Below, piece after piece: positions 45,043 through 54,948 of a stretch of DNA of 64,000 nucleotides. Source of the stretch: Chrysopilus asiliformis (lineage: Eukaryota > Arthropoda > Insecta > Diptera > Rhagionidae); contig OZ035960.1 in NCBI GenBank assembly GCA_964034945.1, positions 72,741,445 to 72,805,444 of the forward strand. The letters run 5' to 3'. A program made the position numbers and the translations under genes. How positions within the stretch are numbered: position 1 is the stretch's first letter; every line of letters begins with the position of its first letter. Under the pieces are notes generated by a model, which saw only the letters and a list, made by a program, of their open reading frames with translations, was not told the origin of the DNA and did not search any database.

Positions 45043-45385
45043 GCGCGCGCAGCTGGAAGATTTTGTGGTTATGTTGATGGGGCCCTTCGCAGTAAAGAAT
45101 TTCGGGAACACCCAGATGTTTAGTAGCCAATGATGCACGGGCTGGAGCGGATAAACGCTAAAGCGACAATAATCTCCGCAGCCCTTGAAAACGTATGCGC
45201 AAAACCGATTCGGGACAAATTTATTCTGATAAAGATGATAAGATTAACGTTTTCCTTTGCTTCCAGACAAACAACAATGTTCTTATCTTCCAGACTTCTT
45301 ATCTTCCAGATATCCACTTCAAAAAAACCAATATTATTTCCTTAATCTGCAACTTCAGGCGGCCAGGGTTGCCAGAAAAAACCTG

Positions 45386-46613
45386 TTTTTATACCCGTAT
45401 GGTGAAACCAAAGGGTATATTAGATTTGCCTTACCGTTTGTAACGCCAAGATCCCATCATCACACAAAAAAATGAATTACACCATTGTGTTTAGAATGAT
45501 AAAAAAAAGTTGAATTTAGCACGTCCGACCGTCCGTCGGTCCGTCCGTCCGACCGTCCGTCGGTCCGTCCGTCCGTCCGTCCGTCGGTCCGTCCGTCCGT
45601 CCGTCCGTCGGTCCGTCCGTCCGTCCGTCCGTCTGTCTGTGGCGCGGATTGCTGGCGCACGGATTGAGCTAGAGACTTGAAATTTTGCACAGATTCGTTT
45701 TTCGTAAAATGCGAGGCTAAGTTCGTTAATGGGCAAAAATGGACCATTAGGGGGGGTACCCCCCATATGAACGAAAACTTTTTTTCTGAATATCTCAAAA
45801 ACGGTGAATTTTATCAAAAAAGTGCAAGAACAAAAGTTATTTAGGATATGATTCTACATAAAACTCCCATACATGAAAATCCGATTGGAATAAATTTTAA
45901 AACATAACAAAAGCTATAATTGCCAATCTGGCAATCATTGGAGACCCGTATGGTGATATTCGTATCAAAATTCGGACAGTTGTACCAAAATTCCACTTTG
46001 AAGTCAAACTTTCCAATAAGATTTTTTAAAATTTATTCCAATCGGATTTTGATGTATGGGAGTTTTATGCAGAATCATATCCTAAATAACTTTTGTTCTT
46101 GGACTTTTTTGATAAGATGCACCGTTTTCGAGATATTCACAAAAACCGTTTTCGTTCGTATGGGGGGTACCCCCCCTAATGGACCGTTTTTGCCCATTAA
46201 CGAACTTAGCCTCGGATTTTACGAAAAACGAATCTGCGCAAAATTTCAAGTCTCTAGCTCAATCCGTGCGCCCGCAATCCGCGCCACAGACAGACAGACA
46301 GACGGACAGACGGACAGACAGACAGACAGACAGACGGACAGACAGATAGACGGACGGACATGCAGAAATTAATTATTTTTATCATTCTAAACACACTGGT
46401 GTAATTCATATTTATGTGTGATGACGGGATCTTGGCGTTACAAACGGTAAGGCAAAGTTAATATACCCTTTGGTTTCACCATACGGGTATAAAAATCTTA
46501 TTGGAAAATTTGACTTCAAAGTGGAATTTTGATACAACTGTTCGCTGTTCACTTAAATCACCATACGGGTTTTCAATAATTGCCTGATTGGCAATTATAG
46601 CTTTTGTTATGTT
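45386..46613 (+). mobile_element. HINE-like copy 10, split by copy 11
   Basis: The 5' part is 45,386-45,900 with a long (GTCY)n tract at 45,521-45,640. The 3' part is 46,491-46,613. The break AAATTTTAAA / AAAAATCTTATTGG restores the family sequence AAATTTTAAAAAATCTTATT. It is the counterpart of copy 3 in Helitron A, where it is unsplit. Confidence 0.9.
45901..46490 (-). mobile_element. HINE-like copy 11 (nested in copy 10)
   Basis: A full-length copy in the opposite orientation to its host, with (GACR)n at 46,288-46,360 and both subterminal repeats. It gives a clean view of both ends, with no obvious target duplication beyond shared A residues. Confidence 0.9.
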
Positions 46614-46717
46614 TTATTACTTCATTTATATTTAAAATTTATATTCCTACTACTGAATAAGTATAACCTATGTACATCGCGCCAGGTACGGGTTCAATTC
46701 TGAGCGGTGGCAAAATA

Positions 46718-46900
46718 TTTTTATACCCGTATGGTGAAACCAAAGGGTATATTAACTTTGCCTTACCGTTTGTAACGCCAAGATCCCGTCATCGCACAAA
46801 AAAATGTATTACACCAGTGTGTTTAGAATGATAAAAATATTTAATTTCTGCATGTCCGTCCGTCTGTCTGTCTGTCCGTCCGTCTGTCTGTCTGTCCGTC

Positions 46901-46931
<31 letters not shown>

Positions 46932-47323
46932 CTGTCTGTGGCGCGGATTGCGGGCGCACGGATTGAGCTAGAGACTTGAAATTTGGCACAGGTCCGTTTT
47001 TCGTAAAATGCGAGGCTAAGTTCGTTAATGGGCGAAAATGGACAATTAGGGGGGCTACCCCCCATACGAACGAAATCGTTTTTTGTGAATATCTCAAAAA
47101 CGGTACATCTTATCAAAAAAGTCCAAGAACAAAAGTTATTTAGGATACGATTCTACATAAAACTCCTATACATCAAAATCCGATTGGAATAAATTATAAA
47201 AAATCTTATTGGAAAGTTTGACTTCAAAGTGGAATTGTGTTATAACTGTACGAATTTTGATACGAATATCACCATACGGGTCTCCAATGATTGCCAGATT
47301 GGCAATTATAGCTTTTGTTATGT
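46718..47323 (+). mobile_element. HINE-like copy 13
   Basis: Full length, with (GTCY)n at 46,854-46,938. Copy A has the empty site GGCAAAATATTTTTATTTTA at 12,890-12,909. Comparison shows insertion in oligo-T, with the element running from about ATACCCG to GTTATGTT. Confidence 0.9.
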
Positions 47324-47397
47324 TTATTTTATTTATTTATTTATTTTTTTGAAATTGAGTTTTTTAAACGTAAAATTAAAAAATATCAGTTGTGGTC

Positions 47398-48899
47398 AAC
47401 ACAAAACTTTCTTCTACAAAATCTACGACCCTGCGCAATTTACGCTAGAGCCCTGTCGCGTTGTCAAACTAAGACGACCTCCCAATAAATTCTTGGTTTA
47501 TTCAAAAATATCAAAAACGTAAAAAATTTGAGATAACTTGAGAACGGTAAAAGATATCAATTTACGGTAAATGGCAAAAATGTAGAAAATGTTAACATCT
47601 TTAATTATTCTTTTAACTGATTTGTCGAAAAACCGTTAGTTTGCAAATTATTCGCAAAAGTATGATTTTTTACATATTAATGAAAATATCTCAATAACGG
47701 TAAAAGATAACGGATAACGGTAAAAGACAAAATTGTGCAGAATGCCATTCTCATTAATTCACTTCATACATTCAGTCAGCAAAAACCCGTTAGTTTTCGA
47801 GATAATCGCAAAAAACTGTTTTTTTGGAAATAACGGTTTATCTCGATAACAGGTGGAGATATCGAGTTATAGCCAAAGACAAAAGTGTGGGAAATTTTAT
47901 TTTCTCCAAGTTTTGTCATACTTAAGGCCACTAAAAAACGCGTAGTTTGGGAGTAAATCGAGAAAAACGAAATTGCGATTTTTGAAAAACCGCCATTTTG
48001 GATACTTCCGGTTAACGGATTTCCACCAAAAGTTGATAGGATCGTCCCATTTCAGGACCCAACATGCCTATAAAATTTCATGGCGCTAGCTCCATTAGTT
48101 TTTGAGAAATCTTGTACACAGACTGACAGACTGACAGACTGACAGACTGACAGACTGACAGACTGACAGACTGACAGACTGACAGACTGACAGACTGACA
48201 GACTGACAGACTGACAGACTGACAGACTGACAGACTGACAGACTGACAGACTGACAGACTGACAGACTGACAGACTGACAGACTGACAGACTGACAGACT
48301 GACAGACTGACAGACTGACAGACTGACAGACTGACAGACTGACAGACTGACAGACTGACAGACTGACAGACTGACAGACTGACAGACTGACAGACTGACA
48401 GACTGACAGACTGACAGACTGACAGACTGACAGACTGACAGACTGACAGACTGACAGACTGACAGACTGACAGACTGACAGACTGACAGACTGACAGACT
48501 GACAGACTGACAGACTGACAGACTGACAGACTGACAGACTGACAGACTGACAGACTGACAGACTGACAGACTGACAGACTGACAGACTGACAGACTGACA
48601 GACTGACAGACTGACAGACTGACAGACTGACAGACTGACAGACTGACAGACTGACAGACTGACAGACTGACAGACTGACAGACTGACAGACTGACAGACT
48701 GACAGACTGACAGACTGACAGACTGACAGACTGACAGACTGACAGACTGACAGACTGACAGACTGACAGACAGAAAGACATTTTTTTAATATGACTCCAA
48801 TCGACTCAGGAGTGATCGGGAAATGTTTTTTAGGCAAAATTAAGAGGTCGAAATTTTTCATGAATACAATACTTTATTATACTCCGTAGAAGAAAGTAG
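47398..48899. mobile_element. 1.5-kb insertion specific to copy B
   Basis: Copy A reads AAAAATATCTGTTACGCATC without it; TATC occurs at both junctions here (47,394-47,397 and 48,900-48,903). The first 700 bp is AT-rich with repeated phrases such as GAGATAATCGCAAAAAACTG; then comes the 8-bp array. I see no terminal inverted repeats and no protein. Confidence 0.6.
48118..48770. repeat. Perfect 8-bp microsatellite (CAGACTGA)n, ~81 units
   Basis: About 650 bp of GACAGACT repeats with no interruption that I can find, ending in GACAGACAGAAAGACA. Because 8 is not a multiple of 3, all frames cycle through an 8-residue repeat (SVCQSVSL on the minus strand), which produces long open frames that are not genes. 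Confidence 0.95.
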
Positions 48900-49141
48900 T
48901 ATCTGTTACGCATCGTCTTTATTGGAAAAAGTGAAAACCATCTTCACTATATATAAAATCGTTTAATCTGACGCACAGCCCAAACCCCTGAAGATAGAGA
49001 CTTGAAAATGGGGTGTAAAGTGGGTTTGGGTGTTTTTAAACCGTGATTTTCGCCATGAATCCTGCTCAATAGGAGGCTGAAAAGTATCACTCGGGGGTTT
49101 TTGGGGTCGCAGATCATGAATCCGGTGTTAGATTTTCAAAA

Positions 49142-49635
49142 TATGGTGAAACCAAAGGGTATATTAACTTTGCCTTACCGTTTGTAACGCCAAGACCCCG
49201 TCATCACACATAAAAATGTACTACACCAGTGTGTTTAGAATGATAAACAAAATTGATTTTGGCATGTCCGTCTGTGGCGCGGATTGCGGGCGCTCGGATT
49301 GAAATTTTGTGCAGATCCGTTTTTCGCAAAATGCGAGGCCAAGTTCATTAATGGACAAAAATGAACCATTAGGGGTACCCCCCATACGAACGAAAACGTT
49401 TTTTGCGAATATCTCAAAAACGGTGCATCTTATCTAAAAAGTCCAAGAACAAAAGTTATTTAGGATATGATTCTAAATAAAACTCCTATACATTAAAATC
49501 CTATTGGAACAAATTTTAAAAAATCTTATTGGAAAGTTTGACTTCAAACTGGAATTTTGATACAACTGTTCGAATTTTGATAGGAATACGAGTTTCTAAT
49601 AATTGCCAGACTGGCAATTATAGGTTTTGTTATGC
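49142..49635 (+). mobile_element. HINE-like copy 14
   Basis: It starts at ATGGTGAAACCAAAGGG (the first ~12 bp are lost at a junction with satellite) and runs to TTTTGTTATGC. It is the counterpart of copy 5, and has a nearly absent microsatellite. Confidence 0.8.
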
Positions 49636-49978
49636 TTAAAATTTATGTTTGTCCGTCTGTCTGTATGTCGGTCAGTATTTCTGTCTGTTTGACTGAATGT
49701 TTGTTCCGGCATCACGCAAAAACGATTTTGGTCAAACATTGCACACAGGTATAGTTATTGACAGAATAAAGGATATGATTCTTTTTGATGTCAATCCCCG
49801 TTTCTTCTGATATCTCTTACTCAAGGGGGTCGGATCCAGTTTAATAGCAACCCCTTTCCCTCTCTTGAAACCTCTTTATGCGCTTAAGGGTTTCGGATCC
49901 GGTTTTCACCATGAGAGAGGTCAGCCGGCAGGAAAAATTTTTGCTCACTAATATCTACCCCTCTTTTTTATGTATAGC

Positions 49979-50481
49979 TAACGATGGTATCTTTTTTCGG
50001 ACAAAAAAACAGTATATTTCACCTAAAAATTTAAAAAAGCAGTAAATCGATTTGAAAAAACAGTATTTTTCGCAGTATAAATTTTATTCAATGAAAATTT
50101 GTGTCTTTGCTCTTAATTTCGACATTTTTATTCTTTTAAATTAACAATGGAAAGCAAAATCAAAGTAACGCGGTCTGAAGAAGGATGAATAATGACAAGA
50201 CAGTAATCGATGGGGAAAGAAGAAGCGAATCTATATGACATGTTGCCATCAATACTTCGCTGTTCGTCGTTTGAATGTATTTACACTTGCCATGTGTTGC
50301 CACTGTTTTGTGTTGCCACTGACGTTTTGCATTGCTATTAATAAATTTGAATTCCGAAACAATAAAGAATTAAAGTTTTCTGAGTATTTAAATACAGTAT
50401 TTTGGGGAAAAAGCAGTAATGCAGTATTGGAGTCTGAAAAACAATATAATACTGCGAAAAACAGTATAGATACCATCGTTA
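49979..50481. mobile_element. hAT-type MITE (copy B)
   Basis: The same insertion as 15,326-15,840, with ends TAACGATGGTATCT and inverse and TGTATAGC duplications at 49,971-49,978 and 50,482-50,489. It is about 12 bp shorter than copy A. A 105-codon frame (50,235-50,552) crosses its right end and is broken in copy A, so it is not taken as a gene. Confidence 0.8.
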
Positions 50482-50876
50482 TGTATAGCCCTCACCTGCT
50501 ATCTTCTGCAATCCTAAAGGGATTTGGTGCTTCAATGTATGACATGAATTAAAAAGAATAACATTTCCCACAATATTGTCTTTCCCCGTGTGGATAACCA
50601 TCTTTTACCGTTATTGAATATATTGTAAGTAAACAGTACGATTTTGTAATACACCGTTGGGTCACAAAGAAAAATGTCTCTAAAAAAATTTCCCTTTTTT
50701 GGGTTAACTATATGCATTTGACTCGAGGCCGAAGGCCGAGTAAAGAGGAAGGCGAGAGCTGAAATATATTTAAATAATTTTACGTAACATCTCCATACAT
50801 CAAATTCCAACAATTCAAGCGTGAGGGGCGAGGCCGAAGGAATGAACCGAGAAGCGGTTCGGGGCGCAGCCTCTAG

Positions 50877-51780
50877 TCCATAGAGTAAATGCGGAAGGTC
50901 AAGAATAAGTTCAGTTGTCCCAATCGTGTTGAAGTTGACGCGATGGTTGCAGGTGGACCAAGTTTTTGAACAAATCCTGCATTTTTACATGATATTCTAC
51001 GCTTCCACGTCCCGACATTTAGTTGTAGATGATCGCGTTGCGATGAAAGTTGTAGAAGTAGCATCCATCGGTTTGTAGACAATCTTCACGCGGAAAAGCT
51101 TCGAATTGGGTCTGGTGAAATCCACATTGCAAATACAGGAAATCTGATTGATCAGTCTGGATAGTAGACAAAGAGTCTCGTTTACCATTGCTGGTCAAAC
51201 CAAAAAGATTTCCATTTCAATTATGTTTAGCTTGAAATTTTCAGTCACTTTTTATTTTTTTTAAATTACGCGTTTCGGAAAGTAATAGTAGTCGTTTTGA
51301 TCCCCCATTTAAGCATTCTTTATTCAGCCCATCATGGTTATGAGAATTGTTAGAAAATCAGATTTGTATTATTAGGTTTGATAAAAAGACCGTTGATTTT
51401 TCTGAATCAAAGAATTTATTGAGTTTGCTATTATTTTTTAGGAAGAGCGATAGTAAACATTTTTCATAGTTAGTCTGTTAGATTTAGTGAAGATCCTATT
51501 AATAAATTGAGTTTATATAATAAAGATAATTTGTGAGCTGGTTTTCGTTTTTTTAGTAATAGTTCTGCCGCTCGCGTATTTAATATTCTTCTAGTTTTAA
51601 GATTTTATTCGTCAAGGCGATAGGCTAAATAAAAAAAGTTAAGTTTTTTTTAAATAATCACAATAAGTTGATACTGTTGTTAAAATTGTATATCTAAAAG
51701 AATCGTGTCGCAAAAAAAAATAAAATAGGGTAATATACGAACTAAGAGTCAAACGTTGTTAAATCAAAATGTCCGGTAGA
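50877..51780. other. Spacer between Helitron B and gag; possible 5' leader
   Basis: AT-rich DNA without a convincing frame. It should contain the gypsy-type 5' LTR and leader if present, but I could not find a matching repeat downstream of 57,880. Confidence 0.4.
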
Positions 51781-51869
51781 TGAGCAGTTCGTAAAGGTAG
51801 TATAAACAGGAGAAGAGGACGATCGAGTGTTCGGTTTGTAGACAACCTCCAAAGGCTCCTCCAATTCCT

Positions 51870-53537
51870 GTGAATCAGACGGAAACGGTTAGTAGATTTC
51901 AGTCGCTCGAGAATTTCCAGATTTTCGGACCGCGGCGTAGTTTATTGCATACACCCAGAAACTCACAGCAGGAAGTGCAAATGACATCCGTGGAAACTCT
52001 TGAGAAAAATCTGAGAGGTGGCCGAGGTCCTAATTCAATAAGGCGTTTAGATCCATGGCGTCAAAATGATAAGAACGATCGGTATAGCTTAGGTTTAGGC
52101 CTAAAGACGCCAAGCAGACCGAAGTCGTCTAAAAAACGAACAGATGAGGATGTAATGGAAATTGTAAGAGCAGCTGTTGGAACCATGCAGGCAGCTTAGA
52201 TGAACAAAATGTCGGAGAATCTAGAGGAGGCGGTTGCAAAATCATTTAAAGACAGTAACTTCAAAGGGGTAGAGCCAATGCGAACCAAACCACAAGATGT
52301 TTGCATATGGATAAATCCCGTGAGGAATTCAAACAAAAAATAAAATACGCAAACTTCAGGTATGTCATTCCAGGATCGAGATCTTGAAGGTCTGGAAGAT
52401 TTGCTATCTGAAGCGGTTGGAGTTTCAGATCTAGTCCAAAACCAATGTGCCCGGCCAAATGGTCAATCGTCATCCACACAATATCGACAAGACAAGGAAA
52501 CAACGGTATCTGAAATAGCAGGGAATAGAAGGACCAGTGATCGCACAGTCAGCTGTGACTCCCGAACACCAGGCTATTCTGGATTTGACGGAGCCGATCT
52601 TATTCGAGAATTCGAACAGTGGGACTTAGGAGAAACACGTCGCGTAAGTCCGTCTATATCTCAAATAGAAAGAAATGGAGCAGATAATCAAGCTTCAGCT
52701 AGACCATCAAATAATGGATACTCTTCCAAATCTCAGGGTACCTATCAACGTAATTGTAAATTGGAACGTTGAGGGTTAAAATTTGATGGAGTTTCGCCTG
52801 ACCTAGGAGCAGAACATTTCATTTTCATAGTTGAAAGGTTAAAAGCCGCTCACGGATATACGTGGCCGGAAATCTATGCGAATTTTCATATGTTGTTAAC
52901 GGGACATGCTCAGGCTTGGTTTTGGAGATATTTGAAAAATACCCCTAACGGAACATGGGAAAGTCTGAAAGCAGCTTTGCTTCAGAGATTTAAGAGATTA
53001 CATTCGGATTTGGACATATTACGAGCACTTATTGATAGTCGGCAAGGACTGAACGAAACCTTTGACGAGTACCTGAATTACGTTTTGAAGGAAACCGACA
53101 AAATGAGAGCACCCCTTCCAATTGCGGAAGTGATAAATGTCGTAAAGGGAAATGTCAAAGAAACATTGGGGCAGTTGATATGCGCACAATCGGTCTATAT
53201 CTTGGAGCAATTGCGAGAGGCAGGGCGAAAGGCCGAGATATTCCTGAATCGCATATATGTCCAAATAAACCGAACGTCCCAAAACCAGCAACCTAGAACC
53301 GTGCACGAGTTGGATAACGAATTTATCGCAAGATCAGCTGAAGATGTACCCGAATTAAAAGCGATCCGGAACGGTGAAAGACCGCTTCGCTGGAACTGCG
53401 ACCAAGAAGGGCACAGATTCAGAGACTGTCCAGTGTCCAACAGAAGAACTTTCTGTTATCGATGCGGTAAAGTAGGAGTAGATCCAATTTACAGATGTCC
53501 AAATTGTTCAGCGGGAAACTCTGTAGGGAGCGGGTGA
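51870..53537 (+). pseudogene. Gypsy-type gag with zinc knuckles
   Basis: One reading frame runs from about 51,870 to TGA 53,535-53,537, interrupted by TAG 52,197, a TAA near 52,340 and TGA 52,770. The N-terminal third is polar and low-complexity. From ~52,780 there is a capsid-like region (FDGVSPDLGAEHFI, then HAQAWFWRYL and WESLKAALLQRF) typical of the retrotransposon gag family. It is followed at ~53,390-53,520 by two cysteine motifs, WNCDQEGHRFRDC and FCYRCGKVG...YRCPNC. Gag forms the particle and binds RNA. The overlapping pol-side frame starts at 53,495 in the -1 frame. Confidence 0.75.
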
Positions 53538-53832
53538 TTGCCGGGGGCAGTTCGCTCCAAAGCTCCAAACCCAGGGATGAAGTAAAAGGGAGTAGTAACA
53601 TTGCATTCAACACCTCGACCAGACAGTATTCAGGTTCCATACTTGCGCTGCAAATCCTAAAGAAAGAAGCCAACTTACCTCTAAATCATAAAAATAAAGA
53701 TTTTGATAGTCCGCGGAAAATCAAAACACTACACCAACGGAAGATAGAGTATCATAGAGCCCGTGCTAGAATTTTTGGAGCCGAAGACCAAAAGTATGTT
53801 ATAAAAGACAGTTTGCTACGAATAAGTTTAGA

Positions 53833-54078
53833 GTGAAAAAAAAAATGTACAACCAAATTGCTGTTACAACAATAACTACCAGATATGAAAACCGACCGTA
53901 CGCTGAAGTCCAAATTTTTGATAAAACATTTAGTGGCCTTCTTGATAGCGGAGCTTCAATTAGTTACTTGGAAAGCAACGCTGTCAAAATCTTGGAAGGA
54001 CTTGGAGTGTCCATCCAGAGATTAGCTTCCAAAGTTAGGACCGCGGATGGACAGGATCAGGGAAAGTCCTGCTACTGA
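53833..54078 (+). pseudogene. Gypsy-type aspartic protease
   Basis: An 81-codon frame with RPYAEVQIF and GLLDSGASISYL, the Asp-Ser-Gly-Ala active site, and a VRTADGQ block. It would process the polyprotein. It is separated from the upstream frame (53,495-53,836) by an indel in a run of about ten A at 53,837, and truncated at 54,078. Confidence 0.75.
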
Positions 54079-54115
54079 TCACGTTTAAAGGTGAGACTCA
54101 GGAGCTCACGAGGTT

Positions 54116-54948
54116 TTGCATCTGGGAGTTGATTTCTGGAGAAAATTTAAAATTGCGCCAGAGATTTTCGGAGAATTGGAACAAGTAGAGGACAAGAACT
54201 CCCTCTTTAGTAACAGACACGAGTTGACGGAACTACAACAGAGTAAATTACAGGCCGCAATAAACAACTTTCCATCTTTCGCTAGTTGCGCTTTGGGAAA
54301 GACCACTCTCGAGGAGCATGTTATTGAGGTGGGCGACGCCCCCCCTATTAAGCAACGTCACTTTCCTGTTTCTCCAGCGGTCCAGAACCTGATTTATGAG
54401 GAATTGGATCGGATGCTTCTTCTTGGTGTGATCGAAGAAAGCTCGAGTGCATGGATCTCTCCTGTCGTTTTAGTCCGCAAACCTGGCAAAAACAGGTTAT
54501 TCTTGGAATCGCGTAAACTGAACGACGTCATTAAGAAGGACGCATTCCCCCTTCCTCATATCCTCATATCGGAGAAAGCCTTGATGGATCCTTCTCTGAT
54601 TGAAGCTTGCTAAGTCACCTTGAGGACACCCACTACATTAGTCGTGTGGACCTTAAGGGCGCCTTTTGGCAGATATCGCTGGAGAAACAGTCGCGCGAGT
54701 ACACGGCTTTCACTGTGCCTGGTGGACCGCTCTACCAGTACACGGTAATGCCATTTGGCCTTTCAAATTCAGCGCAAAGATTGTGTCGCTTAATGGAGAA
54801 GGTTATTCCGGTTTCGTTTACGCAGGGGGTGTTCATCTACCTTGATGACCTGCTCATCGTGGCACAGACCTTTGAACAAATGATTTACCTTCTTAACGAA
54901 GTTGCCAACCTTTTACGTAAAGCAGGTGTTTACGCACAGCTCGAGTAA
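54116..54948 (+). pseudogene. Gypsy-type reverse transcriptase, N-terminal two thirds
   Basis: The frame 54,116-54,613 covers LGVDFWRKF, LEEHVIEVGDAPPIKQRH, LLGVIEESSSAWISPVVLV and LESRKLNDV. The second frame 54,607-54,948 has ISRVDLKGAFWQI (first catalytic Asp), VMPFGLSNSAQ and FIYLDDLLIV at 54,832-54,858 (catalytic Asp pair). It ends LRKAGVYAQLE and a stop where foreign sequence begins. A frameshift with local duplication separates the two frames around 54,600. Confidence 0.8.

Larger units (their letters stand above)
40782..45381 (-). mobile_element. 4.6-kb LINE with L1-like ORF1 (LINE-C), complete with target duplication
   Basis: Minus-strand order is 5' region, ORF1, ORF2 (endonuclease, RT, Cys-His motif) and an (ATT)n-type 3' tail next to 40,782. 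CCTGTTTT flanks both ends (40,774-40,781 and 45,382-45,389). Helitron copy A has the uninterrupted sequence GACTGCCCGTTTTTATACCC at 12,257-12,276. The LINE therefore landed in the oligo-T start of HINE-like copy 10. It is full-length and little decayed. Confidence 0.85.
39653..50876 (+). mobile_element. Non-autonomous Helitron, copy B
   Basis: It starts TCTATATGTTTAAAAGGC after A (39,652) and ends GCAGCCTCTAG before T (50,877). It aligns with copy A (10,129-16,291) in blocks: 39,653-40,777, then 45,386-45,900 with 46,491-46,717, 47,324-47,397, 48,900-49,141 and 49,220-50,876. Copy-B-only insertions are LINE-C, HINE copies 11 and 13 and a 1.5-kb segment with the 8-bp array. Relative to copy A it lacks the segment 13.27-14.55 kb. 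No helicase is encoded. Confidence 0.85.

Noticed and set aside
48052..48861. Long minus-strand open frames of repeated SVCQSVSL (269 and 228 codons)
   Set aside because: A by-product of the perfect 8-bp microsatellite; no non-repeat protein content.
50235..50552. 105-codon frame as a captured host gene in the Helitron
   Set aside because: It crosses the MITE boundary and target duplication, and is frameshifted in Helitron copy A.
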